Program-made: the position numbers and the translations under genes
Origin: DAOUBA01 sp034432855
Lineage (GTDB): Bacteria > Chloroflexota > Anaerolineae > B4-G1
DNA: 25,732 nt
NCBI GenBank assembly: GCA_034432855.1
Contig: DAOUBA010000166.1
Location: forward strand, 1 to 25,732
Direction of reading: 5' to 3'
Notes under the pieces: generated by a model
The model's database searches: none
Seen by the model: only the letters and a program-made list of their open reading frames with translations
What the model was told of the DNA's origin: nothing
In this document: positions 7,878 to 14,668 of the stretch, piece after piece
Layout: each line of letters opens with the position of its first letter
Position numbering within the stretch: position 1 is the stretch's first letter

Positions 7878-8288
7878 ATGGCAAGTATGGAGACCGTAAC
7901 CATCCGGCTGCCTCGAACGATCTATCGCAGACTTGAGCGTACAGCAGCAGTGATCAATCAGCCTGTTGACGCTGTGCTCTTACAAAGTATCCGCGGCAAT
8001 ATCCCCCCCTCGCCGGAGGATGCGCCACCCGAGCTTCGAGATGAACTGGCTGCACTGCTCAACTTGAGCGACGACGATCTGTGGGCAATCGTCAAGAGCA
8101 CACTCGATCCTCAGCAATGGCAACAGCATCAGCGTCTATTGCAAAAGAACGCCGATGGTACTCTTAGCGAACGGGAACGGCGTGAGTTGGAGGATCTCCG
8201 CGCGGAAACTGACCGATACGTTCTCCGCAAATCCTTCGCGCTCGCATTTCTAAAGTGGCGCGGGTATTCCCTCCCCCTCAATGCCTGA
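7878..8288 (+). CDS. ribbon-helix-helix-like protein of an HNH cassette
   Basis: The 136-residue protein opens with METVTIRLPRTIYRRLERTA, a beta-strand followed by a basic helix as in ribbon-helix-helix DNA-binding proteins, then AAVINQPVDAVLLQSI for the second helix. The rest is acidic and helical (DELAALLNLSDDDLWAIV, TLSERERRELEDLRAE) and ends in KSFALAFLKWRGY. I recall similar proteins of unknown function sitting just before small HNH endonucleases in cyanobacteria and Chloroflexota; this is from memory. The ATG at 7878 is preferred to the GTG at 7869 because GGAGGGG lies 8-10 bases before it. The stop overlaps the HNH start by 8 bases. An antitoxin-like or targeting role is possible but unproven. 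Confidence 0.72.
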   Translation: MASMETVTIRLPRTIYRRLERTAAVINQPVDAVLLQSIRGNIPPSPEDAPPELRDELAALLNLSDDDLWAIVKSTLDPQQWQQHQRLLQKNADGTLSERERRELEDLRAETDRYVLRKSFALAFLKWRGYSLPLNA

Positions 8289-8724
8289 GCCAACCGCATC
8301 CCGGCGTAAGAATATCCCACTGCGATGGCGCCAGCAGGCCGCCGAATGCGCGGGACACCGCTGCAGCTATTGTCGCAGCCCCGAACTGGTTGGCATTCCA
8401 ATGGTCGTTGACCACGTGATTCCTCGGAAAGCAGGCGGCGTCACCGAGCCGGATAATCTTGCCCTGGCCTGCTACCGCTGCAACGAGTTCAAGGGCGCTC
8501 GTGTGGACGCAGCAGATCCCCAGACAGATGTGACTGTTCCTTTGTTCAACCCCTGTACACAGGAGTGGCACAAGCATTTCGCCTGGAGTGACGATGGTCT
8601 GTACATCATCGGGCGAACTGCGGTGGGCCGAGCTACCATTGAAGCGCTACGACTGAACAATGATTGGCTGATACACGCACGCCGGATTTGGGTCAGCGCA
8701 GGATTGCACCCACCGCTGGAATAG
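8281..8724 (+). CDS. small HNH endonuclease
   Basis: The 147-residue protein has a zinc-stabilised HNH fold. C28 and C31 in CSYC and C64 and C67 in CYRC form the zinc site; DH at 44-45 (VVDHVIPRKAGG) gives the catalytic first histidine, N59 (PDNLALAC) the middle residue, and N68 the last position. The C-terminal half (PLFNPCTQEWHKHFAW, GRTAVGRATIEALRLN) is the conserved tail of a small freestanding family rather than a restriction or intron enzyme I can name. Translation is coupled to the preceding gene by an 8-base overlap. A diverged copy of the gyrA 3' end begins within about 35 bases of the stop, suggesting this is the cargo of a small mobile cassette. Cleavage target unknown. Confidence 0.85.
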   Translation: MPEPTASRRKNIPLRWRQQAAECAGHRCSYCRSPELVGIPMVVDHVIPRKAGGVTEPDNLALACYRCNEFKGARVDAADPQTDVTVPLFNPCTQEWHKHFAWSDDGLYIIGRTAVGRATIEALRLNNDWLIHARRIWVSAGLHPPLE

Positions 8725-8756
8725 TCCTATCACTGCCCGCCGAGATCGCAGTCGAG

Positions 8757-8879
8757 ACCATCCGCGCCCGTTCCGCCGCACGTATGGGCCGCCCCACCCA
8801 AGGGCAAAAGGTCATCTCATTGCGTAAGGGCGATCGCGTGCGCGTGGCGTTGTGCCCGGCGGAGCGCGCCGGTTCGTAG
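8757..8879 (+). pseudogene. diverged gyrA 3'-end fragment, copy B
   Basis: This stretch keeps an open frame ending TIRARSAARMGRPTQGQ... and stopping at TAG, equal to the last 40 codons of gyrA with 5 residue changes (P to A, and LHAV to VRVA). At DNA level about 84 percent is identical, with most changes silent. No start codon or ribosome site supports expression, so it is a non-functional remnant. Faint similarity reaches upstream to about 8739 and downstream to about 8899. The mainly silent differences indicate divergence while under selection as part of a real gyrA, not decay after a recent local duplication. Confidence 0.85.
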
Positions 8880-8900
8880 GTTCCTATACTTCCTTCACCT

Positions 8901-8910
8901 GTGCTATAAT
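8901..8910 (+). promoter_or_regulatory. extended -10 promoter, near-leaderless
   Basis: TGTGCTATAAT contains a perfect -10 (8905-8910) with the TGn extension. No good -35 is seen. Only 9 bases separate the box from the ATG at 8920, so the transcript should have almost no leader. The same arrangement occurs at 14649-14671. Confidence 0.65.
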
Positions 8911-8919
8911 ATACTCGAA

Positions 8920-9288
8920 ATGGATCGTAGCACTTTCGAGCGCCTGGTGGCCGAGGCATTGGATAGCCTGCCCGCCGAGTTCCGTGAGCGCCTTGATAAC
9001 GTCGAGGTCATTGTCGAAGACTGGCCTGACGCGGAGACGTTGCGGCTCGCCGGCGCGCGTCGCCGCACGGACCTGCTGGGCTTTTATCACGGCGTCCCAC
9101 AGACGCACCGCACCCGCAACTATGGCCTGGTCCTGCCCGACAAGATCAGCATCTACCAACGTCCCATCGAGATGCATTGTCGCACGATGGTAGAAGTACG
9201 CAGGACGATCCATCGAGTCCTCCGACACGAGATCGCCCATCACTTTGGCATCGGCGACGAAAGGCTGCAGGAAATCGGGGCATACTGA
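8920..9288 (+). CDS. zincin-like metallopeptidase family protein (PF06262-like)
   Basis: The 122-residue protein matches the small bacterial zincin family (formerly DUF1025). The catalytic HExxH motif is H103-E104-x-x-H107 in RHEIAHHFGIGDERL, and the downstream GIGDERL is characteristic. The N-terminal FERLVAEALDSLPAEFRERLDNVEVIVED and the central NYGLVLPDKISIYQRPIE also fit. It is probably a cytoplasmic soluble protein; in vivo substrates are not known. No ribosome-binding site is visible, and the -10 box is 9 bases from the ATG, so translation is probably leaderless. It is separated from gyrA only by the inserted cassette, so it may originally have been the gene following gyrA. Confidence 0.9.
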   Translation: MDRSTFERLVAEALDSLPAEFRERLDNVEVIVEDWPDAETLRLAGARRRTDLLGFYHGVPQTHRTRNYGLVLPDKISIYQRPIEMHCRTMVEVRRTIHRVLRHEIAHHFGIGDERLQEIGAY

Positions 9289-9365
9289 CTCCTTCTCCGG
9301 TCGAAAGACGGCTCGGCATAACGAAACTGTAACGCATTGCTAACACTGCTCGTCAAGAAGAAAGG

Positions 9366-9371
9366 TATAAT
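9366..9371 (+). promoter_or_regulatory. -10 box before the aminotransferase operon
   Basis: A perfect TATAAT lies 15 bases before the GTG at 9387, with GGAGGAA in between. A convincing -35 at normal spacing is not seen. Confidence 0.45.
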
Positions 9372-9386
9372 AGTACCGGAGGAAGC

Positions 9387-10550
9387 GTGGCCGGAACCGG
9401 AAGCCATCTGCCATATCCTAACGTGGATGCCTTGCGAGGCGCCTTTCCGGTCGTCAAGCATTGCACCTACCTTGATCACGCCGCCGTGTCCCCGCTACCC
9501 GATCCGGTGCGGGCTGCGATGTCCAAGTACGTCGCTGACCGTGGCGTGATATTTGGCCGCAAGCCTCGTTACGAACACGTGTCCGATGACCTGCGCGCAG
9601 TGCTGGCCTGGCTGATCAACGGTACGCCTGAGGAAATTGCCTTCGTGCAGAACACCAGCGAGGGGCTTAACATCATCGCCAACGCGCTGCCGCTCCAACC
9701 CGGTGACAACGTCATATTCTGCGACATGGAATTCCCGGCCAACGTCTACCCCTGGATGAACCTCCAACGCCGCGGGATTGAGGCGCGCTGCATCCCGCAT
9801 GACGGCGGCGGATTGACCGTCGAGGCAGTGGAGAAACACGCCGACGAGCACACCCACGTCGTGGCTGCCAGTTCGGTCGAATTCCTCACCGGCTTCAGGA
9901 ACGACCTTCAGGCATTGGGGGCCTGGTGCCGGGAGCATGCGGCCTACTTCGTCGTAGATGGCATTCAGTCGGTGGGCGCAGCCGTGTTAGACGTTCGGGC
10001 CTGCCGGATTGATTTCCTGGCATGTGGCGCTCCTAAATGGCTGATGGGCCCCGAAGGCCAGGGCTTCATCTACTGCCGCCAGGAACTGCTGGACACGCTC
10101 GGCCTGCCTTTTGCCGGCGCCCTGAGCGTCGTCGGCGGGGACGATCCGTGCAACTACCGCAGATACAACCTGGATCCCCTACCGGACGCCCGCCGCTTCG
10201 AACTCGGCACCCCGAATATCGTCGGCCAAGTTGGGCTGTTGGCAGCAGTGCGCTTCCTGATGGAGATCGGCATCTCGGTCATCGAACGCTGGACATTACA
10301 CCTGACCGATCTGCTGATCGAGGACCTCCAGCGGCGCGGCTACAAGATTGCCAGCAATCTGGACCCTCGCCACCGTTCAGCCATTGTCTCGTTCAGCGTC
10401 CCCGGAGATGTAGACGAAGCCTACCGGAAGTTAGTGGATGCCAGGATCGTGGTTTCCCGGCGCGAGCAGTACATCCGCGTTTCGCCGCACTGCTACAACA
10501 CGGCAGACGAGATCGCTCACCTGGGTCAAACGCTTGGCGACGCCCACTGA
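9387..10550 (+). CDS. PLP-dependent class V aminotransferase / cysteine desulfurase-like
   Basis: The 387-residue protein has the fold-type I PLP enzyme layout: YLDHAAVSPLP at 28-38, the PLP-ring stacking block VQNTSEGLN (87-95), the aspartate D191 in VVDGIQSVGA, and the Schiff-base lysine K217 in ACGAPKWLMGPEG. This is the isopenicillin-epimerase/Csd-like branch, which includes desulfurases and epimerases. The sequence does not show which reaction is performed, and no SufE or SufU partner is present. The start is GTG with GGAGG 4 bases before it. The next gene follows after 27 bases, suggesting an operon with the AAA+ ATPase. Confidence 0.88.
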   Translation: MAGTGSHLPYPNVDALRGAFPVVKHCTYLDHAAVSPLPDPVRAAMSKYVADRGVIFGRKPRYEHVSDDLRAVLAWLINGTPEEIAFVQNTSEGLNIIANALPLQPGDNVIFCDMEFPANVYPWMNLQRRGIEARCIPHDGGGLTVEAVEKHADEHTHVVAASSVEFLTGFRNDLQALGAWCREHAAYFVVDGIQSVGAAVLDVRACRIDFLACGAPKWLMGPEGQGFIYCRQELLDTLGLPFAGALSVVGGDDPCNYRRYNLDPLPDARRFELGTPNIVGQVGLLAAVRFLMEIGISVIERWTLHLTDLLIEDLQRRGYKIASNLDPRHRSAIVSFSVPGDVDEAYRKLVDARIVVSRREQYIRVSPHCYNTADEIAHLGQTLGDAH

Positions 10551-10577
10551 CAGAGCAGAATATAGAGGAGTATGGAT

Positions 10578-11876
10578 ATGGTACGGCAAATGGAAACTGC
10601 TTCATCCTCACCGCAGACCTTCTTTCCCCGCCTACCCGCGTCGGTCAAAGACACCGGGCTGGGCTTGGGATTCTTGACCGACCTGGCGCTCAAGATACTG
10701 TATTTCGAGGGCAGCCTTACCGGCTACGAACTGGCCGAACGCATGAAACTACCCTACCCGGGCGTGGTTGACCAGGTGCTCGAGTTTCTGAAACGCGAGA
10801 AACTGTGCGAAGTGAAAGGGGCCGGGGGGTTCGCAGAGGCCACCTATCAGTATGCTATCGCCGATAAAGGCCGTGTGATGGCACGCGAGGCGCTCAACCG
10901 CAGCCAATATGCTGGCCCTGCGCCGGTAACGTTGGATGCCTACGCCGACGCGGTCCGCCGTCAGCCGTTAGGTAAAATCGTCGTCCACCAGCGTACTATG
11001 CGTCAGGCGCTCTCTCACCTGGTCATCGGTGAGGATACCTTCGCCCAGTTGGGCCCGGCGGTCAACTCGGGGCGCTCCGTGTTCCTCTTCGGGCCGCCTG
11101 GCAACGGCAAGACCGCTATCGCCGAAAGTGTCGGTAAGATGATCCTGGGGGAGGCCATGTACATCCCGTACGCTGTCGAGGTCGGCGGGCAGGTCATCCG
11201 TGTCTTTGACTACGTCAACCACTCGCTCGCCGAAGACCCATCCGCAACCCCTCCCCGTGGCCACGATCCGCGCTGGGTGCACATCCACCGGCCCGTCATC
11301 GCCACTGGCGGCGAATTGACCCTGGAGACCCTCGACCTGGTGTACGACGAGAACAACAAGTACTACGAGGCCCCCTTCCAGATGAAAGCCAATGGCGGGA
11401 TGCTCCTGATTGACGACTTTGGCCGCCAGCAGGCCCGCCCACGTGACCTGCTCAACCGTTGGATCGTGCCCCTGGAGAAGCGTGTTGACTATTTGACCCT
11501 CCACACGGGCCGCAAGATCGAAGTCCCATTCGACGTACTGATCGTTTTCTCGACCAACCTGGCCCCGCGCGACTTGGTGGACGAAGCCTTCCTCCGGCGC
11601 ATCCGGCACAAGATCGAGATCAGAGATCCCTCCTGGGACGAGTACCGCGAGATCTTTCGCCGCGTGTGCCAGGATCGGGGCGTGCCCTACGACGACCGCG
11701 GGCTGGCCTACCTGATCCAGGAACATTACCTCAAGCCCAACCGGCCCAGGCGAGCCTGTCATCCCCGCGATATCGTTGACCAGTTGATTGACATCGCCCG
11801 CTATCTGAACGTTCCGCCCACGCTGAGCAAGGACTTGATTGACCGCGCCTGCAACGCCTACTTTGTCGAAATATAA
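10578..11876 (+). CDS. AAA+ ATPase with N-terminal winged-helix region
   Basis: The 432-residue protein starts with a helix-turn-helix-like region (about 25-105: LALKILYFEGSLTGYELAERM then VVDQVLEFLKREKLCEV), then an AAA+ module. Walker A is GPPGNGKT (K178, T179), Walker B is MLLIDDFG, and sensor 1 lies in VFSTNL. An arginine pair in EAFLRRIRHKIEI fits the arginine-finger helix. A long insertion between Walker A and B (VFDYVNHSL... MKANGG) is unlike Clp or FtsH proteins and closer to MoxR/sigma-54-type clades. The ATG at 10578 has GAGGAG 7 bases upstream; the in-frame ATG at 10572 is too close. The partner or substrate is unknown. It is tightly linked to the preceding and following genes. Confidence 0.8.
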   Translation: MVRQMETASSSPQTFFPRLPASVKDTGLGLGFLTDLALKILYFEGSLTGYELAERMKLPYPGVVDQVLEFLKREKLCEVKGAGGFAEATYQYAIADKGRVMAREALNRSQYAGPAPVTLDAYADAVRRQPLGKIVVHQRTMRQALSHLVIGEDTFAQLGPAVNSGRSVFLFGPPGNGKTAIAESVGKMILGEAMYIPYAVEVGGQVIRVFDYVNHSLAEDPSATPPRGHDPRWVHIHRPVIATGGELTLETLDLVYDENNKYYEAPFQMKANGGMLLIDDFGRQQARPRDLLNRWIVPLEKRVDYLTLHTGRKIEVPFDVLIVFSTNLAPRDLVDEAFLRRIRHKIEIRDPSWDEYREIFRRVCQDRGVPYDDRGLAYLIQEHYLKPNRPRRACHPRDIVDQLIDIARYLNVPPTLSKDLIDRACNAYFVEI

Positions 11877-12612
11877 GTGCGCCAACATCGCCCACCGTGG
11901 AGCCAGTAAGGCCGCGCCCCCCAACACACTGGCCGCCTTCATCAAGGCCGCAGAGTTGGGCGCCGATGGGATCGAATTCGATGTGCACCTCTCGGCCGAC
12001 GGCGTGCCCGTTGTCATTCACGACTTCACCGTAGACGCCACCACCGATGGCCACGGGTGCGTCGCCGACCTGACGCTGGCGCAATTGAAGGCGCTCGACG
12101 CAGGCTCCTCCTTCGACTCGGCCTTCGCCGGCGAGCGCATCCCTACGCTGGCAGAGGTGTTGGACGCTGTGGGGGATCGCTTGCTGCTCAACGTCGAACT
12201 GAAGAGCACCAGCATCCACGACAGCGGCCTGGAACGCACCGTACTTGGCCTGATCGAGCAGCACGGGGCAAGCGACCGCGTGCTCATTTCCTCGTTCAAC
12301 CCCTTCTCGCTGCGGCGGGTCAGGAGGCTTGCCCCCCACATTCCCCTGGGCCTGCTGTATGCACCTGACCTGCCCCTGCCGCTGCGCCGCGCGTGGCTGG
12401 CGTTCCTGGCCCCTCACGAGGCGCGTCATCCCGAACACACGATGGTAAACGCGCGCTACATGTCTTGGGCGCGGAAACGCGGCTACCGGGTGTACACCTG
12501 GACAGTGGACGAGCCGGACGAGATGCATCGCCTGATCGCGCTGGGCGTTGATGGCATCATCACCAATGTTCCCGACATGCTACATCGAGTGCTTGATGAG
12601 ACAGCCCCTTGA
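11839..12612 (+). CDS. glycerophosphodiester phosphodiesterase
   Basis: The 257-residue TIM-barrel enzyme hydrolyses glycerophosphodiesters to glycerol 3-phosphate and an alcohol. Hallmarks are AHRGASKAAPPNT with the catalytic H19 and R20, the metal ligands E46 and D48 in GADGIEFDVH, and the second catalytic histidine H61 in VVIHD. Later VELKS, ISSFNP and the C-terminal TWTVDEP...GVDGIITNVPD are canonical. No signal peptide is seen, so it is cytoplasmic. It starts at TTG inside the 3' end of the ATPase gene (38-base overlap), with AAGGA 5 bases upstream. The length is normal for bacterial GDPDs. Confidence 0.9.
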   Translation: MTAPATPTLSKYKCANIAHRGASKAAPPNTLAAFIKAAELGADGIEFDVHLSADGVPVVIHDFTVDATTDGHGCVADLTLAQLKALDAGSSFDSAFAGERIPTLAEVLDAVGDRLLLNVELKSTSIHDSGLERTVLGLIEQHGASDRVLISSFNPFSLRRVRRLAPHIPLGLLYAPDLPLPLRRAWLAFLAPHEARHPEHTMVNARYMSWARKRGYRVYTWTVDEPDEMHRLIALGVDGIITNVPDMLHRVLDETAP

Positions 12613-12628
12613 AGGAGAGAACAAAACA

Positions 12629-13384
12629 ATGAGTATCTCAATTGCATCATACTCGTTTCACGGACTGCTGAAAGAAGGCAAGATGGACGTGTTCGGCTAC
12701 CTGGAATCCTGCAAGTATCGCTACGGTCTCCAGTCAGCAGACATCTGGAATGGCATGTTCCCCAGCACAGACGAAGATTTCCTGCGCAAGGTCAAGGACG
12801 CCCTGGATGAACGTGAACTGGCGCTTGCGAACCTGTGCGTGGACGGGCCGCACATCTGGGCCGACGATCCCGCCGAGCGAGAGAAGAACTATCGGGACGC
12901 ACTGGCCTATTTGCACGCTGCCGAGGTGCTGGGTGCCAGGACGATCCGCATTGATGCAGGCGGCCAGGGGGAAGTGTTTACCGAAGAGCAGTTCGACCTG
13001 ATCGTCAGGCGGTACAGAGAGTATGCCCAACGCGCTTACGATAACGGCTACAAGGTGGGGCCGGAGAACCATTGGGGGCCTGAGGTTGTGCCGGCCAACA
13101 TGAAACGCATTTGCGAAGCAGTGGACCATCCCGCCTTTGGGGTCCTCTTGCACTTTCGCGGCAACGAGGGTGACAGGGTGATCGCGCCATGGGCCATACA
13201 TACCCACATCCCCTTCCAGATCGTCGAGACCTCTCTGGTCGAGAGCATGACCATGCTTCGAGACGCCGGCTACAGCGGCTACTGGGGTGTGGAACACCAT
13301 TCCGGGCAGAATGAGTACACAGAGGTCGCCATCCAGGTCGCCAAGGTGCGCGATGTACTGGAGAAGTGGAGATTGGGGAAGTAG
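12629..13384 (+). CDS. sugar phosphate isomerase/epimerase (xylose-isomerase-like TIM barrel)
   Basis: The 251-residue protein is an AP-endonuclease-2/xylose-isomerase-like TIM barrel. It opens with SISIASYSFHGLLKEGKMDV and has metal/substrate segments IRIDAGGQG, VGPENHWGPE (glutamate ligand), HFRGNEGD and the C-terminal GYWGVEHHSG (second glutamate). Such proteins isomerise, epimerise or dehydrate sugars and inositols, and the substrate cannot be read off. The ATG at 12629 follows GAAGGAGAG; longer in-frame starts would run into the GDPD gene. The gap of 16 bases after the GDPD stop suggests it is the last gene of the 9387-13384 operon. Confidence 0.87.
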   Translation: MSISIASYSFHGLLKEGKMDVFGYLESCKYRYGLQSADIWNGMFPSTDEDFLRKVKDALDERELALANLCVDGPHIWADDPAEREKNYRDALAYLHAAEVLGARTIRIDAGGQGEVFTEEQFDLIVRRYREYAQRAYDNGYKVGPENHWGPEVVPANMKRICEAVDHPAFGVLLHFRGNEGDRVIAPWAIHTHIPFQIVETSLVESMTMLRDAGYSGYWGVEHHSGQNEYTEVAIQVAKVRDVLEKWRLGK

Positions 13385-13399
13385 GGAGAGGCCAGTGAA

Positions 13400-13425
13400 C
13401 AGGGATGGGGGAATCCCGCTCCCTG
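13400..13425. terminator. possible terminator hairpin after the isomerase gene
   Basis: CAGGGA (13400-13405) can pair with TCCCTG (13420-13425), or alternatively GGGAT (13402-13406) with ATCCC (13413-13417). No U-tract follows. It lies in the 69-base gap before the phosphoesterase gene. Confidence 0.3.
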
Positions 13426-13453
13426 CTCTTCGATTGCCGACTCTTGAATTGAT

Positions 13454-14620
13454 ATGCCGCCTGCCCCACGCGATTACCACCGCCGCCCGCTACATATTGC
13501 TCTCGTCCTTACCGACGTGTTGGGACGCATCCCCCCGCTGGCCCTGATCCCCGCCTGGCTCTCTCTCGCTGCGATCTCGTCGTGGCCGTGGACGGGAGCA
13601 TCCCCGACGCTTGCTCTCACGGTTGCAGCGGTCTCGCTGGCATTTATCGCGGGTGATGGAGCCGCGCTGGCGCTCCTGCCCCGCCTGGGACGTTCCTTCG
13701 GCCCCGTCACTCCGCCGTTATTGGGGCTGGCGCTGGTGCGCACGGGGCTTACCCTTACGGTTGGGTGGCTGTGGGCCGGCTGGCCGGGTCTGGCCGCGGA
13801 TGTCGCGTTGAACCTCGCCGTTACCCTCGTGGTCGTCTATGCCCTCTGGGTGGAACCCTTTCGCATCAGGGTCACGCAGGCCATGTTGCGCTCTCCCAAA
13901 CTGGATGGCGCCACCCCGCTGCGCCTCTTGCACATCAGCGACCTGCACGTCGAGCGCATCACGCCACGCGAGCGCCGCCTGCTCCGTCTGGTCGAGGAAC
14001 TGGCCCCGGACGTCATCGTCATCACCGGCGACTATCTTAACCTCTCGGCAGTACACGACCCCCAGGCCCAGGCCGAAGCACATGCCCTTTTGGCACGCCT
14101 GTGCGAGATCGCGCCCGTGCCCATCTACGCCATCACCGGCAGCCCGCCGGTAGACCCCCCTGAAGTGGTGCCGGCCATTTTCGCGGGCCTGCCTATCACC
14201 TGGCTATTGGACGAGGTCGCGGAGACGCGCATCCACGGACACACCTTGCGTCTGGTGGGATTGTGCTGCACCTGGGACCGCGGCGTGGATGGGCCGCGCC
14301 TGCGCCGTCTGCTGGAGAGCCGGAATGATGGCCCGTTCACGCTGCTCCTCTATCACTCCCCCGACCTGATGCCGGAGGCGGTCGAGTTGGGCGTGGACCT
14401 GTACCTCTGCGGCCACACGCACGGCGGGCAGATCCGCATGCCGCTGTTCGGCGCCTTCATCACCAGTTCCGAGTTCCGCAAACGTTACGAGATGGGCCGC
14501 TACCAGGAAGGCAGCACGACCCTGTACGTGAGCCGCGGGTTGGGCATGGAGGGCATGGGCGCCCCGCGCGCCCGCTTTCTGTCTCCGCCGGAGATCGTGG
14601 TGTGGACCCTGTCAGCATAG
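13454..14620 (+). CDS. membrane-anchored calcineurin-like metallophosphoesterase, GNH motif lost
   Basis: The 388-residue protein has about four hydrophobic helices in its first 135 residues, then a YkuE-like phosphoesterase domain. Metal-ligand motifs are D163-L-H165 (ISDLHVER), G192-D193 (ITGDY), H301 in LLYHSPD, and H321/H323 in CGHTHGGQ. The expected GNH[D/E] motif, which supplies a bridging asparagine and the catalytic histidine, is replaced by GSPPVD at 229-234. Catalysis by the usual mechanism is therefore doubtful, while metal binding may persist. YkuE-type enzymes have been linked to cell-wall or lipid metabolism. The ATG at 13454 has no clear ribosome site. Confidence 0.85.
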   Translation: MPPAPRDYHRRPLHIALVLTDVLGRIPPLALIPAWLSLAAISSWPWTGASPTLALTVAAVSLAFIAGDGAALALLPRLGRSFGPVTPPLLGLALVRTGLTLTVGWLWAGWPGLAADVALNLAVTLVVVYALWVEPFRIRVTQAMLRSPKLDGATPLRLLHISDLHVERITPRERRLLRLVEELAPDVIVITGDYLNLSAVHDPQAQAEAHALLARLCEIAPVPIYAITGSPPVDPPEVVPAIFAGLPITWLLDEVAETRIHGHTLRLVGLCCTWDRGVDGPRLRRLLESRNDGPFTLLLYHSPDLMPEAVELGVDLYLCGHTHGGQIRMPLFGAFITSSEFRKRYEMGRYQEGSTTLYVSRGLGMEGMGAPRARFLSPPEIVVWTLSA

Positions 14621-14648
14621 GCACCCCTGCTTGCTCACCCCCGCCGCT

Positions 14649-14658
14649 GTGCTATAAT
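14649..14658 (+). promoter_or_regulatory. extended -10 promoter of the kelch regulator
   Basis: TGTGCTATAAT with TATAAT at 14653-14658 ends 10 bases before the ATG at 14669, and no ribosome site intervenes. A weak -35, TTGCTC (14631-14636), has a 16-base spacer. This duplicates the near-leaderless layout of 8901-8922. Confidence 0.6.
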
Positions 14659-14668
14659 CTCACGTGAA

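Noticed and set aside
8664..8879. Possible 71-residue gene after the HNH endonuclease
   Set aside because: The start overlaps the HNH gene, no ribosome site is present, and the last 40 residues are just the copied gyrA end.
10968..12017. Long minus-strand open frame opposite the AAA+ ATPase
   Set aside because: The plus strand has Walker motifs and ribosome sites; the antisense product has no domain and reads like a shadow of codon bias.
13005..13469. Minus-strand open frame under the sugar isomerase
   Set aside because: It is arginine/serine/proline-rich shadow coding without a domain, opposite conserved isomerase motifs.
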